A DNA stretch of 64,000 nt from Enhygromyxa salina (GTDB lineage: Bacteria > Myxococcota_A > Polyangia > Nannocystales > Nannocystaceae): assembly GCF_002994635.1 (NCBI RefSeq), contig NZ_PVNL01000147.1, positions 62,001 through 126,000 of the forward strand, given 5' to 3'. A program made the translations under genes and the position numbers. How positions within the stretch are numbered: the stretch's first letter is position 1; each line of letters begins with the position of its first letter. Under the pieces are notes generated by a model. It had not been told where the DNA came from. It did not search any database and worked only from the letters and a program-made list of their open reading frames with translations. Shown one piece after another: positions 16,901-23,437 of the stretch.

Positions 16901-18155
16901 ACGCCCCGCGGCCGCGGCCGTCGAACTGCCAATCGAAGGTGTTCGGCCTGACGTCGACGACCGAGTTGGCCGTTCGTCGCTCACATAGATCCGTCGTCGA
17001 CACGTCAATCCGCACGTCCTCTTGCTGCCCTATCGCATAGCCTGGGATGATCAGGTCGACGACGAACACATCCTCACCGTTGACGGCTTCGACCCAGTAG
17101 TTGGCGCTGGTCTGACCGGGTGTATAGTTCCCCATGCTATTGCCGCAACCCGGGGTGGCGCCGAAGGTCAGCGTCAGCGCTGGCGTCGTGGGTGCATAGT
17201 TGACCCCCCAGGTCAGCTCGGCCCCCTCCATGAACGCGCGCAGGTCCCAGTCGCTGGCCAGCGGGCGGCGGTAAGCCTCGATCGTGACCTCATGCGATGT
17301 GCCTTCCAAGTCAATGTACTCGATCGTGCGGTTCGCCTCGACCCAAACGTCGGGATCGACGTCCTGACCCAGCCACACGTCGAGCAGCAGCGAGGTGCCG
17401 CTGCGCGGGCCTTGGTAGCCGAGGCCATCTCCGCGGGTTCGATCGAACACCAGGGGGGTGTTCAGCTCCGAGGCTTCTGCGGAAAACTCGTAGCACCGGT
17501 ACGGAAACGTACATGAATTCTTCTGCTTCCCAGCGAGTTGGCAGTTGATCGGACCGCCGAACTGAAGTTTGGGCATGAGCGGATCTGTGTCGTCCACACA
17601 CTTGGCGTCGTACCGCTGCATGATCGAATGATTAAACTCGTCCCAGTCCGCCTCATCGATCGCCACGCCGATCCCACACCCCGCCCCAAACCGGCGTTGC
17701 TCATCGTACTGATCCCTCAGTCCTGTCACCAGATGACCAAACTCATGAGCGATCACCCGGAACTGGATGCTATCGGTCGCGTAAAGGTGCTTGCTCGGGT
17801 GCCCAAACGGCCCAGAGCCGGTCACCGTGAACCGAGTGAACAGCGACGCAGGCTGCCACAGAATGTCCGCGCGAGCCGCCGAGAAGCCGTTGCGCTCGAG
17901 CGTGAACTCATTCATCTGAATCGCACCATCAGTCGCGTCGCAGAACATGCGAGACGCGTGCCTCAGTTTGTCTGCAATCAGGTCGAGGTTCGCCTGAGTT
18001 GGAGGATAGGCAATATGAACGGTCATGCTGCCGGTCGTCGGCCCGTTGTCACCGGGAACCAGCCTCCCCTCCCCTGCGCGCGCCTCCGAGGACGGGCCGA
18101 GACTGAGAATGGACAGGATCACGAGGGTGCCGCTCAGGGGTTTATGCCCGTTCAT
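13941..18155 (-). CDS. CLCA-like metalloprotease / VWA / FG-GAP secreted protein
   Basis: A 1404-residue secreted protein with a signal peptide at 1-27 (LSGTLVILSILSLGPSSEARA). Residues 130-153 contain HEFGHLVTGLRDQYDE: a zinc HExxH followed by Asp at the same spacing as in eukaryotic CLCA proteins (HEWAH...FDEY). A Cys-rich region follows (about 155-235), again as in CLCA. A VWA domain (about 555-760) has a complete MIDAS: DRSGS, a Thr in GMTAIHD and Asp in LTDGED. A beta domain follows, then Asp-rich calcium-type repeats (about 1000-1060, DSDSDGDDLPD, DTDGDGQIDKHD) and a C-terminal FG-GAP propeller (about 1070-1400, VGDFDGDGYDDVAVGVPG). The CLCA plus propeller combination looks unusual. It leads a three-gene coupled operon. 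Confidence 0.85.
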   Translation of the reverse strand: MNGHKPLSGTLVILSILSLGPSSEARAGEGRLVPGDNGPTTGSMTVHIAYPPTQANLDLIADKLRHASRMFCDATDGAIQMNEFTLERNGFSAARADILWQPASLFTRFTVTGSGPFGHPSKHLYATDSIQFRVIAHEFGHLVTGLRDQYDEQRRFGAGCGIGVAIDEADWDEFNHSIMQRYDAKCVDDTDPLMPKLQFGGPINCQLAGKQKNSCTFPYRCYEFSAEASELNTPLVFDRTRGDGLGYQGPRSGTSLLLDVWLGQDVDPDVWVEANRTIEYIDLEGTSHEVTIEAYRRPLASDWDLRAFMEGAELTWGVNYAPTTPALTLTFGATPGCGNSMGNYTPGQTSANYWVEAVNGEDVFVVDLIIPGYAIGQQEDVRIDVSTTDLCERRTANSVVDVRPNTFDWQFDGRGRGAYFGALGPGAPLTTAVYQQLGVCPAKDVDERWNRSTQRWETSDQYRYVQALIAQEGFVDGDLEYEILQGTPSEVGGSDWELMEYNLAHRWPNKYPWFAPVDLSWLSPVDHDNKSQSATPTVDNRAECSSYPIEVNTDKISADDTIAILLDRSGSMGNKWKVGGKTQRRIDWARAGVAGFADAAVDEGIDVVVMEFAEQHDILVPLSTVETGQPVGTPGVVRPWEIIEAVKGIDPLGMTAIHDAVDAAFQTLPAGANSAVFMLTDGEDNSSTISLKDVSDTSKALDIPVYISPIGDFNGSTLQDLASQSGGELFAQIPPDEIPATFFWMRAKMRGEQLSLDARSVLSDGDPKLPGTVSYDINVEPSAKRMVLLLTPDRDSQPTWDLDFSLTGPNNELIQPSDASFVTDDPDGYYFLLRVPAPAPGTWTLELAAPVSETPKVVPEAQLALAHIEHDGPRCFASTSLDKITSQSDAIEIIAEAAWDGLIGDGVTFTASVRRPDGSVIAVPMVNGEDGLGYGSFDDYNMDGGYRVTVTCDVARTATYALGDGNDPNDHTLEFVPAGFDRIVWTHFMFEDGLMPTQPRDHDCDDDGILNADESEVADGDGDGWPDICDSDSDGDDLPDRLDGPFEDTDGDGQIDKHDRDSDDDGEIDGADYDPDDPTAYRRYGVGDLNGDGLKDLVWGEPSHFLEGGRIQVKYTGQAAVEEWTEDTVGIIGSLKSHDQFGAAVVVGDFDGDGYDDVAVGVPGHDTATTTDSGAVHVIYGSPNGLTAVADQLWTSDSTDIKGDSEINDRFGARLAVGDFNCDGYADLVIGAPDEAIGSRVEAGAVHVLYGSSGGVSAVNDVWLQGDSGASGTCEAGARFGDTLVIGDFDNDACDDLVIGAPFEDWEAVTDAGNAYAIYGGQAGLDSGDWTVVRSNLQGTIDASERFATRLWVEDRNDDGFDDLTIMSPGDPCGAGNKGFNYIYGGGTGLSPLNNVWTCRELNE

Positions 18156-18779
18156 GATCCGAAGGTAGACGGTGGGCGCAGCGCGGCAAGACGTCGATGA
18201 GCCGGCACCGCGCCTGGCGTTTCGCAGCCCTCAAACCAGGGGGGACTGCATTACATTGGGCAATGCTTGTTGACACCGAGACGCACATCGGGTTTTCGTT
18301 CAGCCCGATTGGCGCCAGCAGTTGGGGTAATCAACAATCGCTCACGCTACCGCATTCAGGCGATACCACGTCGATTCATCAGATATCGAATGACGGGCGG
18401 CGACTCGCCCCCTCTACCCGCGGAAGGCGAAGCGACAACAAAACCCGGAACTACATGCGGGTTGTGGCACTTCGATCCCGCGGAAGTTTCAGGGTCGTTT
18501 CCATACCGTGGAGGCGCCCACCGGGCGAGGTCTCGACTCGCGGGCGTCGATGTGGCTGCGCATCAAATGTTCACGGCACGCTGGCGCTGCTCTCGACGGG
18601 AGCCAGGTTGAGTCAGATCCCGCTGAGTAGAGTCAGGACCATCAGCAGGAGACTCACGAGAAACGCGACGGGCAGCAGCCTCTTCATGCATCCAGCTCAT
18701 ACGAGTTTCGGGCCACTCCCAGTCGACGCAAATGAACAATAAAATCAATCACTTACATGAATAGAGCCACGCCCTCGGC
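18156..18779. other. Intergenic region between divergent genes, no confident gene
   Basis: About 620 bases between the divergent starts at 18155 and 18780, visibly lower in GC than the flanks. A 181-codon plus-strand frame at 18197-18742 has no plausible protein character (Arg/Ser-rich, no start signal, mixed third positions) and is not called. The only small reading frame of interest is the 24-residue hydrophobic one on the minus strand at 18613-18687. The region presumably holds promoters for both flanking genes, but no clear -35/-10 pair could be assigned. Confidence 0.6.
18613..18687 (-). CDS. Possible 24-residue single-helix membrane peptide
   Basis: An ATG-initiated frame encodes MKRLLPVAFLVSLLL followed by MVLTLLSGI and a stop. 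This is the profile of a small membrane protein: a Lys-Arg start and one uninterrupted hydrophobic helix. It sits alone in a lower-GC gap. No convincing Shine-Dalgarno is seen immediately upstream, and chance occurrence cannot be excluded. Confidence 0.3.
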   Translation of the reverse strand: MKRLLPVAFLVSLLLMVLTLLSGI

Positions 18780-19628
18780 GTGCAGATATGGCAACCCGCG
18801 ACGTTGCGATGCACGACCGTCACTGTCGCTCCCGTCGTAGACTTCGCGCACGTGATCGCCCTCGCCCTCGTCCACAGCGTGGCCCTGCTCGCGCTGAGCC
18901 CGGCGCCAGAGTCAGCGCCAGCGCCAGCGCCCGAGCCAGCACCTGGCGGGTTTGGCAGCGTGGAGTCGATCACCACCGACTCCAACGTCCACGGCCTGCC
19001 GCCCCCCGAGCTCGAGGACGACGACGACGACGGCCCGCGTCACGAGTTCTCGGCACGAGCCGAAGCTGGCTATGCCCAGACCAACCTCGGCAACGCAGAC
19101 GGCCTCGACCATCACGGCCTGTTCCTGCGTCTGCACGTGGCGGTCTATCCGTGGGTGTCCAAGTCCCGCCGGGTCGCGGGCGGGATCGGGCTGCTCTACA
19201 GCTACGCGGGCACCAACCGTCGCTCGCTCCCCGACAGCGTCGAGCTCGACGCCAGCAAGGCGCAGCAGCAGCAGATCATGGTCAGCGATGTCCTGCTGGT
19301 GCGAGCGCACCCCGAGTGGTTCTCGATCGAGCCCGCAGCAATGATCGGGCTGGGCTTTTACAGCAACGCCAAGGTGTTCGCCGCGGATCGTGCAGCGGTG
19401 ATCCGCAAGGACGAGTACGCGTTCGTGGCTGGCGGCTCGCTCGCGCTGTGCACTGCGTGGGACATCGCCTGCGTGACCGGGGGCGCCAGCGTGCTAGTCG
19501 CCGTCGAGACCGTGGGCACGCAGGCGCCAACACTCGACGCGCGGGTCATCCATCCGTGGGGGTGGCACGTCGGCGTGGGCGTCGACATCTTGCGGATCAT
19601 GGCGCGGGCCAACCGAACGGCCGCGTGA
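18780..19628 (+). CDS. Exported outer-membrane barrel-like protein
   Basis: A 282-residue protein from a GTG at 18780. An in-frame GTG at 18852 would start directly at the hydrophobic leader (VIALALVHSVALLALSPAPE) and may be the true start. After the leader comes a Pro/Ala stalk (APAPAPEPAPG), an acidic run of five Asp near residue 80, and a domain of alternating amphipathic strands (EFSARAEAGYAQTNLG, LFLRLHVAVYPWVSK, GGIGLLYSYAGT, GWHVGVGVDILRIMA) resembling an 8- to 10-stranded barrel. No family assigned. It is divergent from the CLCA-like operon across a 620-base gap. Confidence 0.7.
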   Translation: MQIWQPATLRCTTVTVAPVVDFAHVIALALVHSVALLALSPAPESAPAPAPEPAPGGFGSVESITTDSNVHGLPPPELEDDDDDGPRHEFSARAEAGYAQTNLGNADGLDHHGLFLRLHVAVYPWVSKSRRVAGGIGLLYSYAGTNRRSLPDSVELDASKAQQQQIMVSDVLLVRAHPEWFSIEPAAMIGLGFYSNAKVFAADRAAVIRKDEYAFVAGGSLALCTAWDIACVTGGASVLVAVETVGTQAPTLDARVIHPWGWHVGVGVDILRIMARANRTAA

Positions 19629-19642
19629 TCCGACCGCACGTG

Positions 19643-20074
19643 TCAGGCGTCGAGTTCGATGTCGTACCAGGCAGCGTGGCGGGCTCGCTCGCCCTCGACG
19701 CTGAACTGCTCGAACTCGTCCCAGCGCTCGCCATCGAGGATCCGCGAGAGCGCCGCTGCGGCGGCCTCGCTGGTGTGCTCGCGCAAGTATGCCTTGGTCG
19801 CAGCCAGGCCCTGGCCGCACAGCATCTGGACGTCGATCGCACCGTTCGCGTCCATGCTCGCCGATTTTGCCGACCAGATCAGCGGCGCGTCCGCCAAGGT
19901 CCCGGCAAAGAACAGCTGCACGCAACAGATTCGCATCAGCTCCGTGTCGCCCTGGCCCTGACTGGCGCGCTCCTTTGCTGTCTCGACCGCGAGCAGCTCG
20001 CGGATCTCGGCGAGGTGTTCGGCCCGGGGGTGCAGCCCAAACCGGGCGAGGCTCTCGTCCTCCGTCACGACCAC
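19643..20074 (-). CDS. Hypothetical cytosolic protein
   Basis: A 143-residue soluble protein with a GTG start. It is largely helical (RAEHLAEIRELLAVETAKER, ELMRICCVQLFFAGTLADA, EAAAAALSRILDGERWDEFE), with no signal peptide or membrane helix. Many small acidic myxobacterial proteins have this look, with a DTELMRICCVQLFF core, but I cannot name the family. It converges with the barrel-like protein gene and is divergent from the acyl-CoA dehydrogenase operon across about 200 bases. Confidence 0.7.
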   Translation of the reverse strand: MVVTEDESLARFGLHPRAEHLAEIRELLAVETAKERASQGQGDTELMRICCVQLFFAGTLADAPLIWSAKSASMDANGAIDVQMLCGQGLAATKAYLREHTSEAAAAALSRILDGERWDEFEQFSVEGERARHAAWYDIELDA

Positions 20075-20277
20075 AATCTACCAGCTCATGACCCCTATTC
20101 GGCCGGCTCCGTGCTTGCCATGGCGCACTGACGCGGGCACGATCCCCGGACTCTTCGAGGACGAGATGCGCTTGTTCACTCGCTGAACCCCCCACGCGCC
20201 CGGAGTTCCCGGGCTCAACCCCTCACTGGGTGCGCAGGCCTGAGTCTTCCGGGCGGCGCGCCGCCGCAGAAGACTCC

Positions 20278-21402
20278 ATGCCAGACAAACTACTCGAGAC
20301 CCTCGACCACGCGATCACCGAAGTGATCGGTCCCCAGGCTTCGGTCGTCGATGCGACCGCCGCTTTCCCTACTGCCACGATCGACGCGCTCCGCCAGCAG
20401 GGGCTGCTCGGCCTGATCAGCGCCACCGAAGTGGGCGGCATGGGCCACACCTGGGGCGACGCGGCCCGGGTGGTCGAACGCCTCGCCCGCTCGTGTGGCA
20501 GCTCGGCCATGGTCGTGTGCATGCACTACTGCGGCGCCGCGGTGATCGAGCGGTTTGGCGACATGGACACGCGCCGAGCGGTCGCCGCTGGCGAGCACCT
20601 GTCGACGCTGGCGTTCTCCGAAGCGGGCTCTCGCAGCCACTTTTGGGCGCCGCTCTCGACCGCCACGGCCGACGGCGACGACGTCGTGCTCGACGCCAAC
20701 AAGAGCTGGATCACCTCGGCCAGCCACGCCACGGCCTATGTGTGGTCGAGCCAGAGCGTCGCTGCCGACGGCACCATCACGCTCTGGCTGGTGCCCCGCG
20801 ACGTCACGGGCCTCGCGATCAAGGGTCCGTTCGAGGGGCTCGGGCTGCGCGGCAACGACAGCGCGCCGGTTCGGGCGAGCGGTGTCCGGGTCCCGGCCTC
20901 GGCTCGCCTGGGTGACGACGGACAGGGTTTCGACGTGATGATGGGCACCGTGCTGCCGATCTTCCAGCTGTGCAACGCAGCGGGCTCGCTGGGCCTGATG
21001 GAGGCGATCACCGCCGCCGCGATCGCCCACTGCGCTGGCAACCGGTTCGAACACCTCGACAGCGCGCTCGCGGATCTGCCCACGATCCGCGCCTATCTGG
21101 CCCGCATGCGGATCGAGACCGACAAGACCCGCACCCTGTGGGAGGACACGATCGCCGCGATCGAGGGCGGCCGCGAAGACACGATGCTCCGGGTCTTGGA
21201 GGTCAAGGCCGCCGCAGCCGAGGCCGCCATGAGCGTGGCCGCGCTCGGCATGCGCGTGTGTGGTGGCGCGGCCTACCGCAAGGAAGTGGGCGTCGAGCGG
21301 CGGTTCCGCGACGCGCAGGCGGCCTCGGTGATGGCGCCCACCACCGACGTGCTCTACGACTTCATTGGCAAGGCGATCTGCGGACAGGAGCTGTTCTCAT
21401 GA
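20278..21402 (+). CDS. Acyl-CoA dehydrogenase-like flavoprotein
   Basis: A 374-residue protein. The ATG at 20278 is chosen over an upstream in-frame GTG because it begins directly at the N-terminal helical domain (MPDKLLETLDHAITEVIG). The acyl-CoA dehydrogenase fold is evident: helical residues 1-110 (ALRQQGLLGLISATEVGGMG), a central beta domain (ITSASHATAYVWSSQ, LGLRGNDSAPV) and C-terminal helices ending APTTDVLYDFIGKAICG. The catalytic Glu position of classical dehydrogenases is not obvious, and the family also includes FMN/FAD monooxygenases (DszC/SfnB type), so the substrate is open. Its stop overlaps the next start (ATGA), and it heads a three-gene coupled unit with a binding protein and a di-iron protein. 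Confidence 0.88.
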   Translation: MPDKLLETLDHAITEVIGPQASVVDATAAFPTATIDALRQQGLLGLISATEVGGMGHTWGDAARVVERLARSCGSSAMVVCMHYCGAAVIERFGDMDTRRAVAAGEHLSTLAFSEAGSRSHFWAPLSTATADGDDVVLDANKSWITSASHATAYVWSSQSVAADGTITLWLVPRDVTGLAIKGPFEGLGLRGNDSAPVRASGVRVPASARLGDDGQGFDVMMGTVLPIFQLCNAAGSLGLMEAITAAAIAHCAGNRFEHLDSALADLPTIRAYLARMRIETDKTRTLWEDTIAAIEGGREDTMLRVLEVKAAAAEAAMSVAALGMRVCGGAAYRKEVGVERRFRDAQAASVMAPTTDVLYDFIGKAICGQELFS

Positions 21403-22250
21403 CAACTCAAATCGTGCTGGGCGCGGTCGCCTACGACCCCAAAGTCGTGACGATCTGGGAGGGGTTCAAGGCGTGGTTCGCGGACCAGGGCCTGGACTTC
21501 GACTATGTGCTGTTCTCCAACTACGAGCGCCAGGTTCAGGCCCACTTTGACGGGGTCTGCAATGTGGCGTGGAACAGCCCGCTCGCGTGGCTCGAGGCGG
21601 AGCGGCTCGGGGCGCGCCTGGGTCGTCGAGCTCGCGCGGTTGTGATGCGTGACAGCGACTGCGATCTGACCTCGGTCGTGGTCGCGCGGGCCGGGGCCGG
21701 GATCGCCAAGCTCGAGGATCTGCGCGGCAAGACGATCGCGGTTGGGGCGTCGGACTCGCCCCAGGCCACGCTGATCCCGCTTGGGTGGCTGGCCAGCCAC
21801 GGCCTCGAGCCCGGCCGGGACTTCGAGGTCGTGAAGCACGAGATCGCGGTCGGCATGCACGGCGATCACGTCGGCGGTGAGCGACACGCGGCGCGTGACT
21901 TGATCGAAGCTCGGGTCGACGCGGCCGCGATGATCGACGCCAACCACCTGGCGTTCAGCGCCGACGGAACCCTGCCAGCGGGGAGCACGGTGATCGTCGG
22001 CCAGACCCCGACCTACGATCACTGCAACTTCACCGTGCTCGATGGGATCGACGCCGCGCTGCTCGAGCGCTTCGTCAGCCTGCTGCTGGGTCAGTCGTTC
22101 GAGGATCCACGGGTCCGCCCCTTGCTCGAGCTCGAGGGGCTCAAGCGGTGGCTGCCCGGCCGGACCAGCGGCTACGCGCTGCTCGACGACGCGATCACCC
22201 GGTTCGGCACGATCGACAGCTGGCTCGACACGGTGAGTCGGCGCCCTTGA
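21399..22250 (+). CDS. PhnD/SsuA-like substrate-binding-fold protein without signal peptide
   Basis: A 283-residue protein starting at the ATG overlapping the upstream stop. The sequence follows the type-2 periplasmic binding fold of the PhnD family: an opening strand QIVLGAVAYDPKVVTIWEGF, the linker region LEDLRGKTIAVGASDSPQATLIPL, HGLEPGRDFEVV, and an opposing lobe with VDAAMIDANHLAF. Family members usually bind phosphonate, phosphite, sulfonate or similar anions for ABC import. This one has no signal peptide and no ABC permease or ATPase gene nearby, so it may be a cytosolic ligand-binding or catalytic relative. Coupling to flanking genes at both ends (ATGA and TTGA) implies stoichiometric synthesis with them. 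Confidence 0.85.
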   Translation: MTTQIVLGAVAYDPKVVTIWEGFKAWFADQGLDFDYVLFSNYERQVQAHFDGVCNVAWNSPLAWLEAERLGARLGRRARAVVMRDSDCDLTSVVVARAGAGIAKLEDLRGKTIAVGASDSPQATLIPLGWLASHGLEPGRDFEVVKHEIAVGMHGDHVGGERHAARDLIEARVDAAAMIDANHLAFSADGTLPAGSTVIVGQTPTYDHCNFTVLDGIDAALLERFVSLLLGQSFEDPRVRPLLELEGLKRWLPGRTSGYALLDDAITRFGTIDSWLDTVSRRP

Positions 22251-23416
22251 AGACGCTCGACCTCGGCGGGCTCGGCCTCGATCGCGGGGGGCACCTGTTG
22301 GTGCGCCGGGCTCTGGCCGAGGTCGATGTTGGCGGGCGCGTGCAGGTTGAGGGCGCCGATCCGGCGCTCGGCGTCCACCTGCGCGCGTGGGCGCGAGGTC
22401 GCGGGCACGGCTTCGAGCCTGGGCCGCCCCCGATCGTAATTCGCACCAGCCTCGAGGATCAGCGCTGGTCGGGCGCGGTGGCGGCTGGCGACGCCGCGCG
22501 GCCGAGTGAGCGCGCGTCGGCGAGCTGGGGGTTGGCCGCCCGCGGCGCTCGGGTCGAGGCGGGGCTCGCTCCGCTCGAGTTTCCGCTCGCCACCCGCGAC
22601 CAGATCTGGACCGACGACGCGGCCCGGCTCTACGCCCGGGCCGCCGCCGCCCAGTGGGATCCCGAGACCGCGATCGACTGGGGGGCTCCGTTCGAGCTGC
22701 CCGACGCCGTGGAGACCGCCGTGGTTCAGGTGATGACCTACCTGATCGAGAACGAGGTGGCCGCGCTGATCGTCCCCGCTCGGTTCTTGGCCCGGATCCA
22801 CCCCCACTTCCGCGAGATCCTGCAGATCCTCGCGGTCCAGGCCGCAGACGAGGCCCGCCACATCGAGGTGTTCACTCGCCGCGCGCTGCTCAAGCGGCCG
22901 GCGCCCGGGCTGTCGACGGTGGGCGGCCAGACCTCGCTGCGGACCTTGCTCGAAGAGCCCGACTTTGCGCTCGCGTCGTTCTTGCTCAGCGTGCTGGGCG
23001 AGGGCAGCTTCCTGAGCCTGCTGTGGTTTCTGGCCGAGCATGGCCCCGATCCGATCACCCGGCAGATCACCACCTTGGCCGCGCAAGACGAGGCCCGGCA
23101 CGTCGCCTTTGGGCTGTCGCATCTGCAGCACCACGCCGAGCGCGAGCCAGGGCTGCGCGCGCGGATGGCCAACGCCGTCGAGCAGCGGTTTGCCGCGCTG
23201 CAGCACACCGCGGGGCTGAACGAGGAGGTGTTCGACGCGCTGGTTTTGCTGGCCGCGGGCAGCTGGGAGCCGGGAGCGATCGCCCGGGGCTTCGACGCCG
23301 TGGTCGCGCTGCGTCAAGACATGGATCGCGGACGCCGGACGCGGCTGGCCCGACTCGGGTTTGACGCCGAAGAGGCCGAGCGGCTCAGCAGCCTGCACAC
23401 GCGCAACTTCATGTAG
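22247..23416 (+). CDS. TusA-like domain fused to ferritin-like di-iron protein
   Basis: A 389-residue protein. A TTG start overlapping the upstream stop (TTGA) is inferred because residues 1-60 then form a TusA-like module (LKTLDLGGLGLDRGGHLLV ... DPALGVHLRAWARGRGHGF). The CPxP cysteine of sulfurtransferases is replaced by LDR, so persulfide transfer is unlikely. Residues about 125-350 are a four-helix ferritin-like bundle with a complete set of carboxylate/His ligands: Glu in LIENEVAAL, EARH in AADEARHIEVF, Glu in LGEGSFLSL, and EARH in QDEARHVAFG. This is the pattern of AurF/ribonucleotide-reductase-like di-iron oxygenases. The three coupled genes suggest an oxidation pathway on a bound small molecule. 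Confidence 0.82.
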   Translation: MKTLDLGGLGLDRGGHLLVRRALAEVDVGGRVQVEGADPALGVHLRAWARGRGHGFEPGPPPIVIRTSLEDQRWSGAVAAGDAARPSERASASWGLAARGARVEAGLAPLEFPLATRDQIWTDDAARLYARAAAAQWDPETAIDWGAPFELPDAVETAVVQVMTYLIENEVAALIVPARFLARIHPHFREILQILAVQAADEARHIEVFTRRALLKRPAPGLSTVGGQTSLRTLLEEPDFALASFLLSVLGEGSFLSLLWFLAEHGPDPITRQITTLAAQDEARHVAFGLSHLQHHAEREPGLRARMANAVEQRFAALQHTAGLNEEVFDALVLLAAGSWEPGAIARGFDAVVALRQDMDRGRRTRLARLGFDAEEAERLSSLHTRNFM

Positions 23417-23437
23417 GCGGGCTGCTAGCATGCGGGA

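Noticed and set aside
18197..18742. 181-codon frame in the intergenic gap
   Set aside because: Arg/Ser-rich, no coding periodicity and no recognisable domain.
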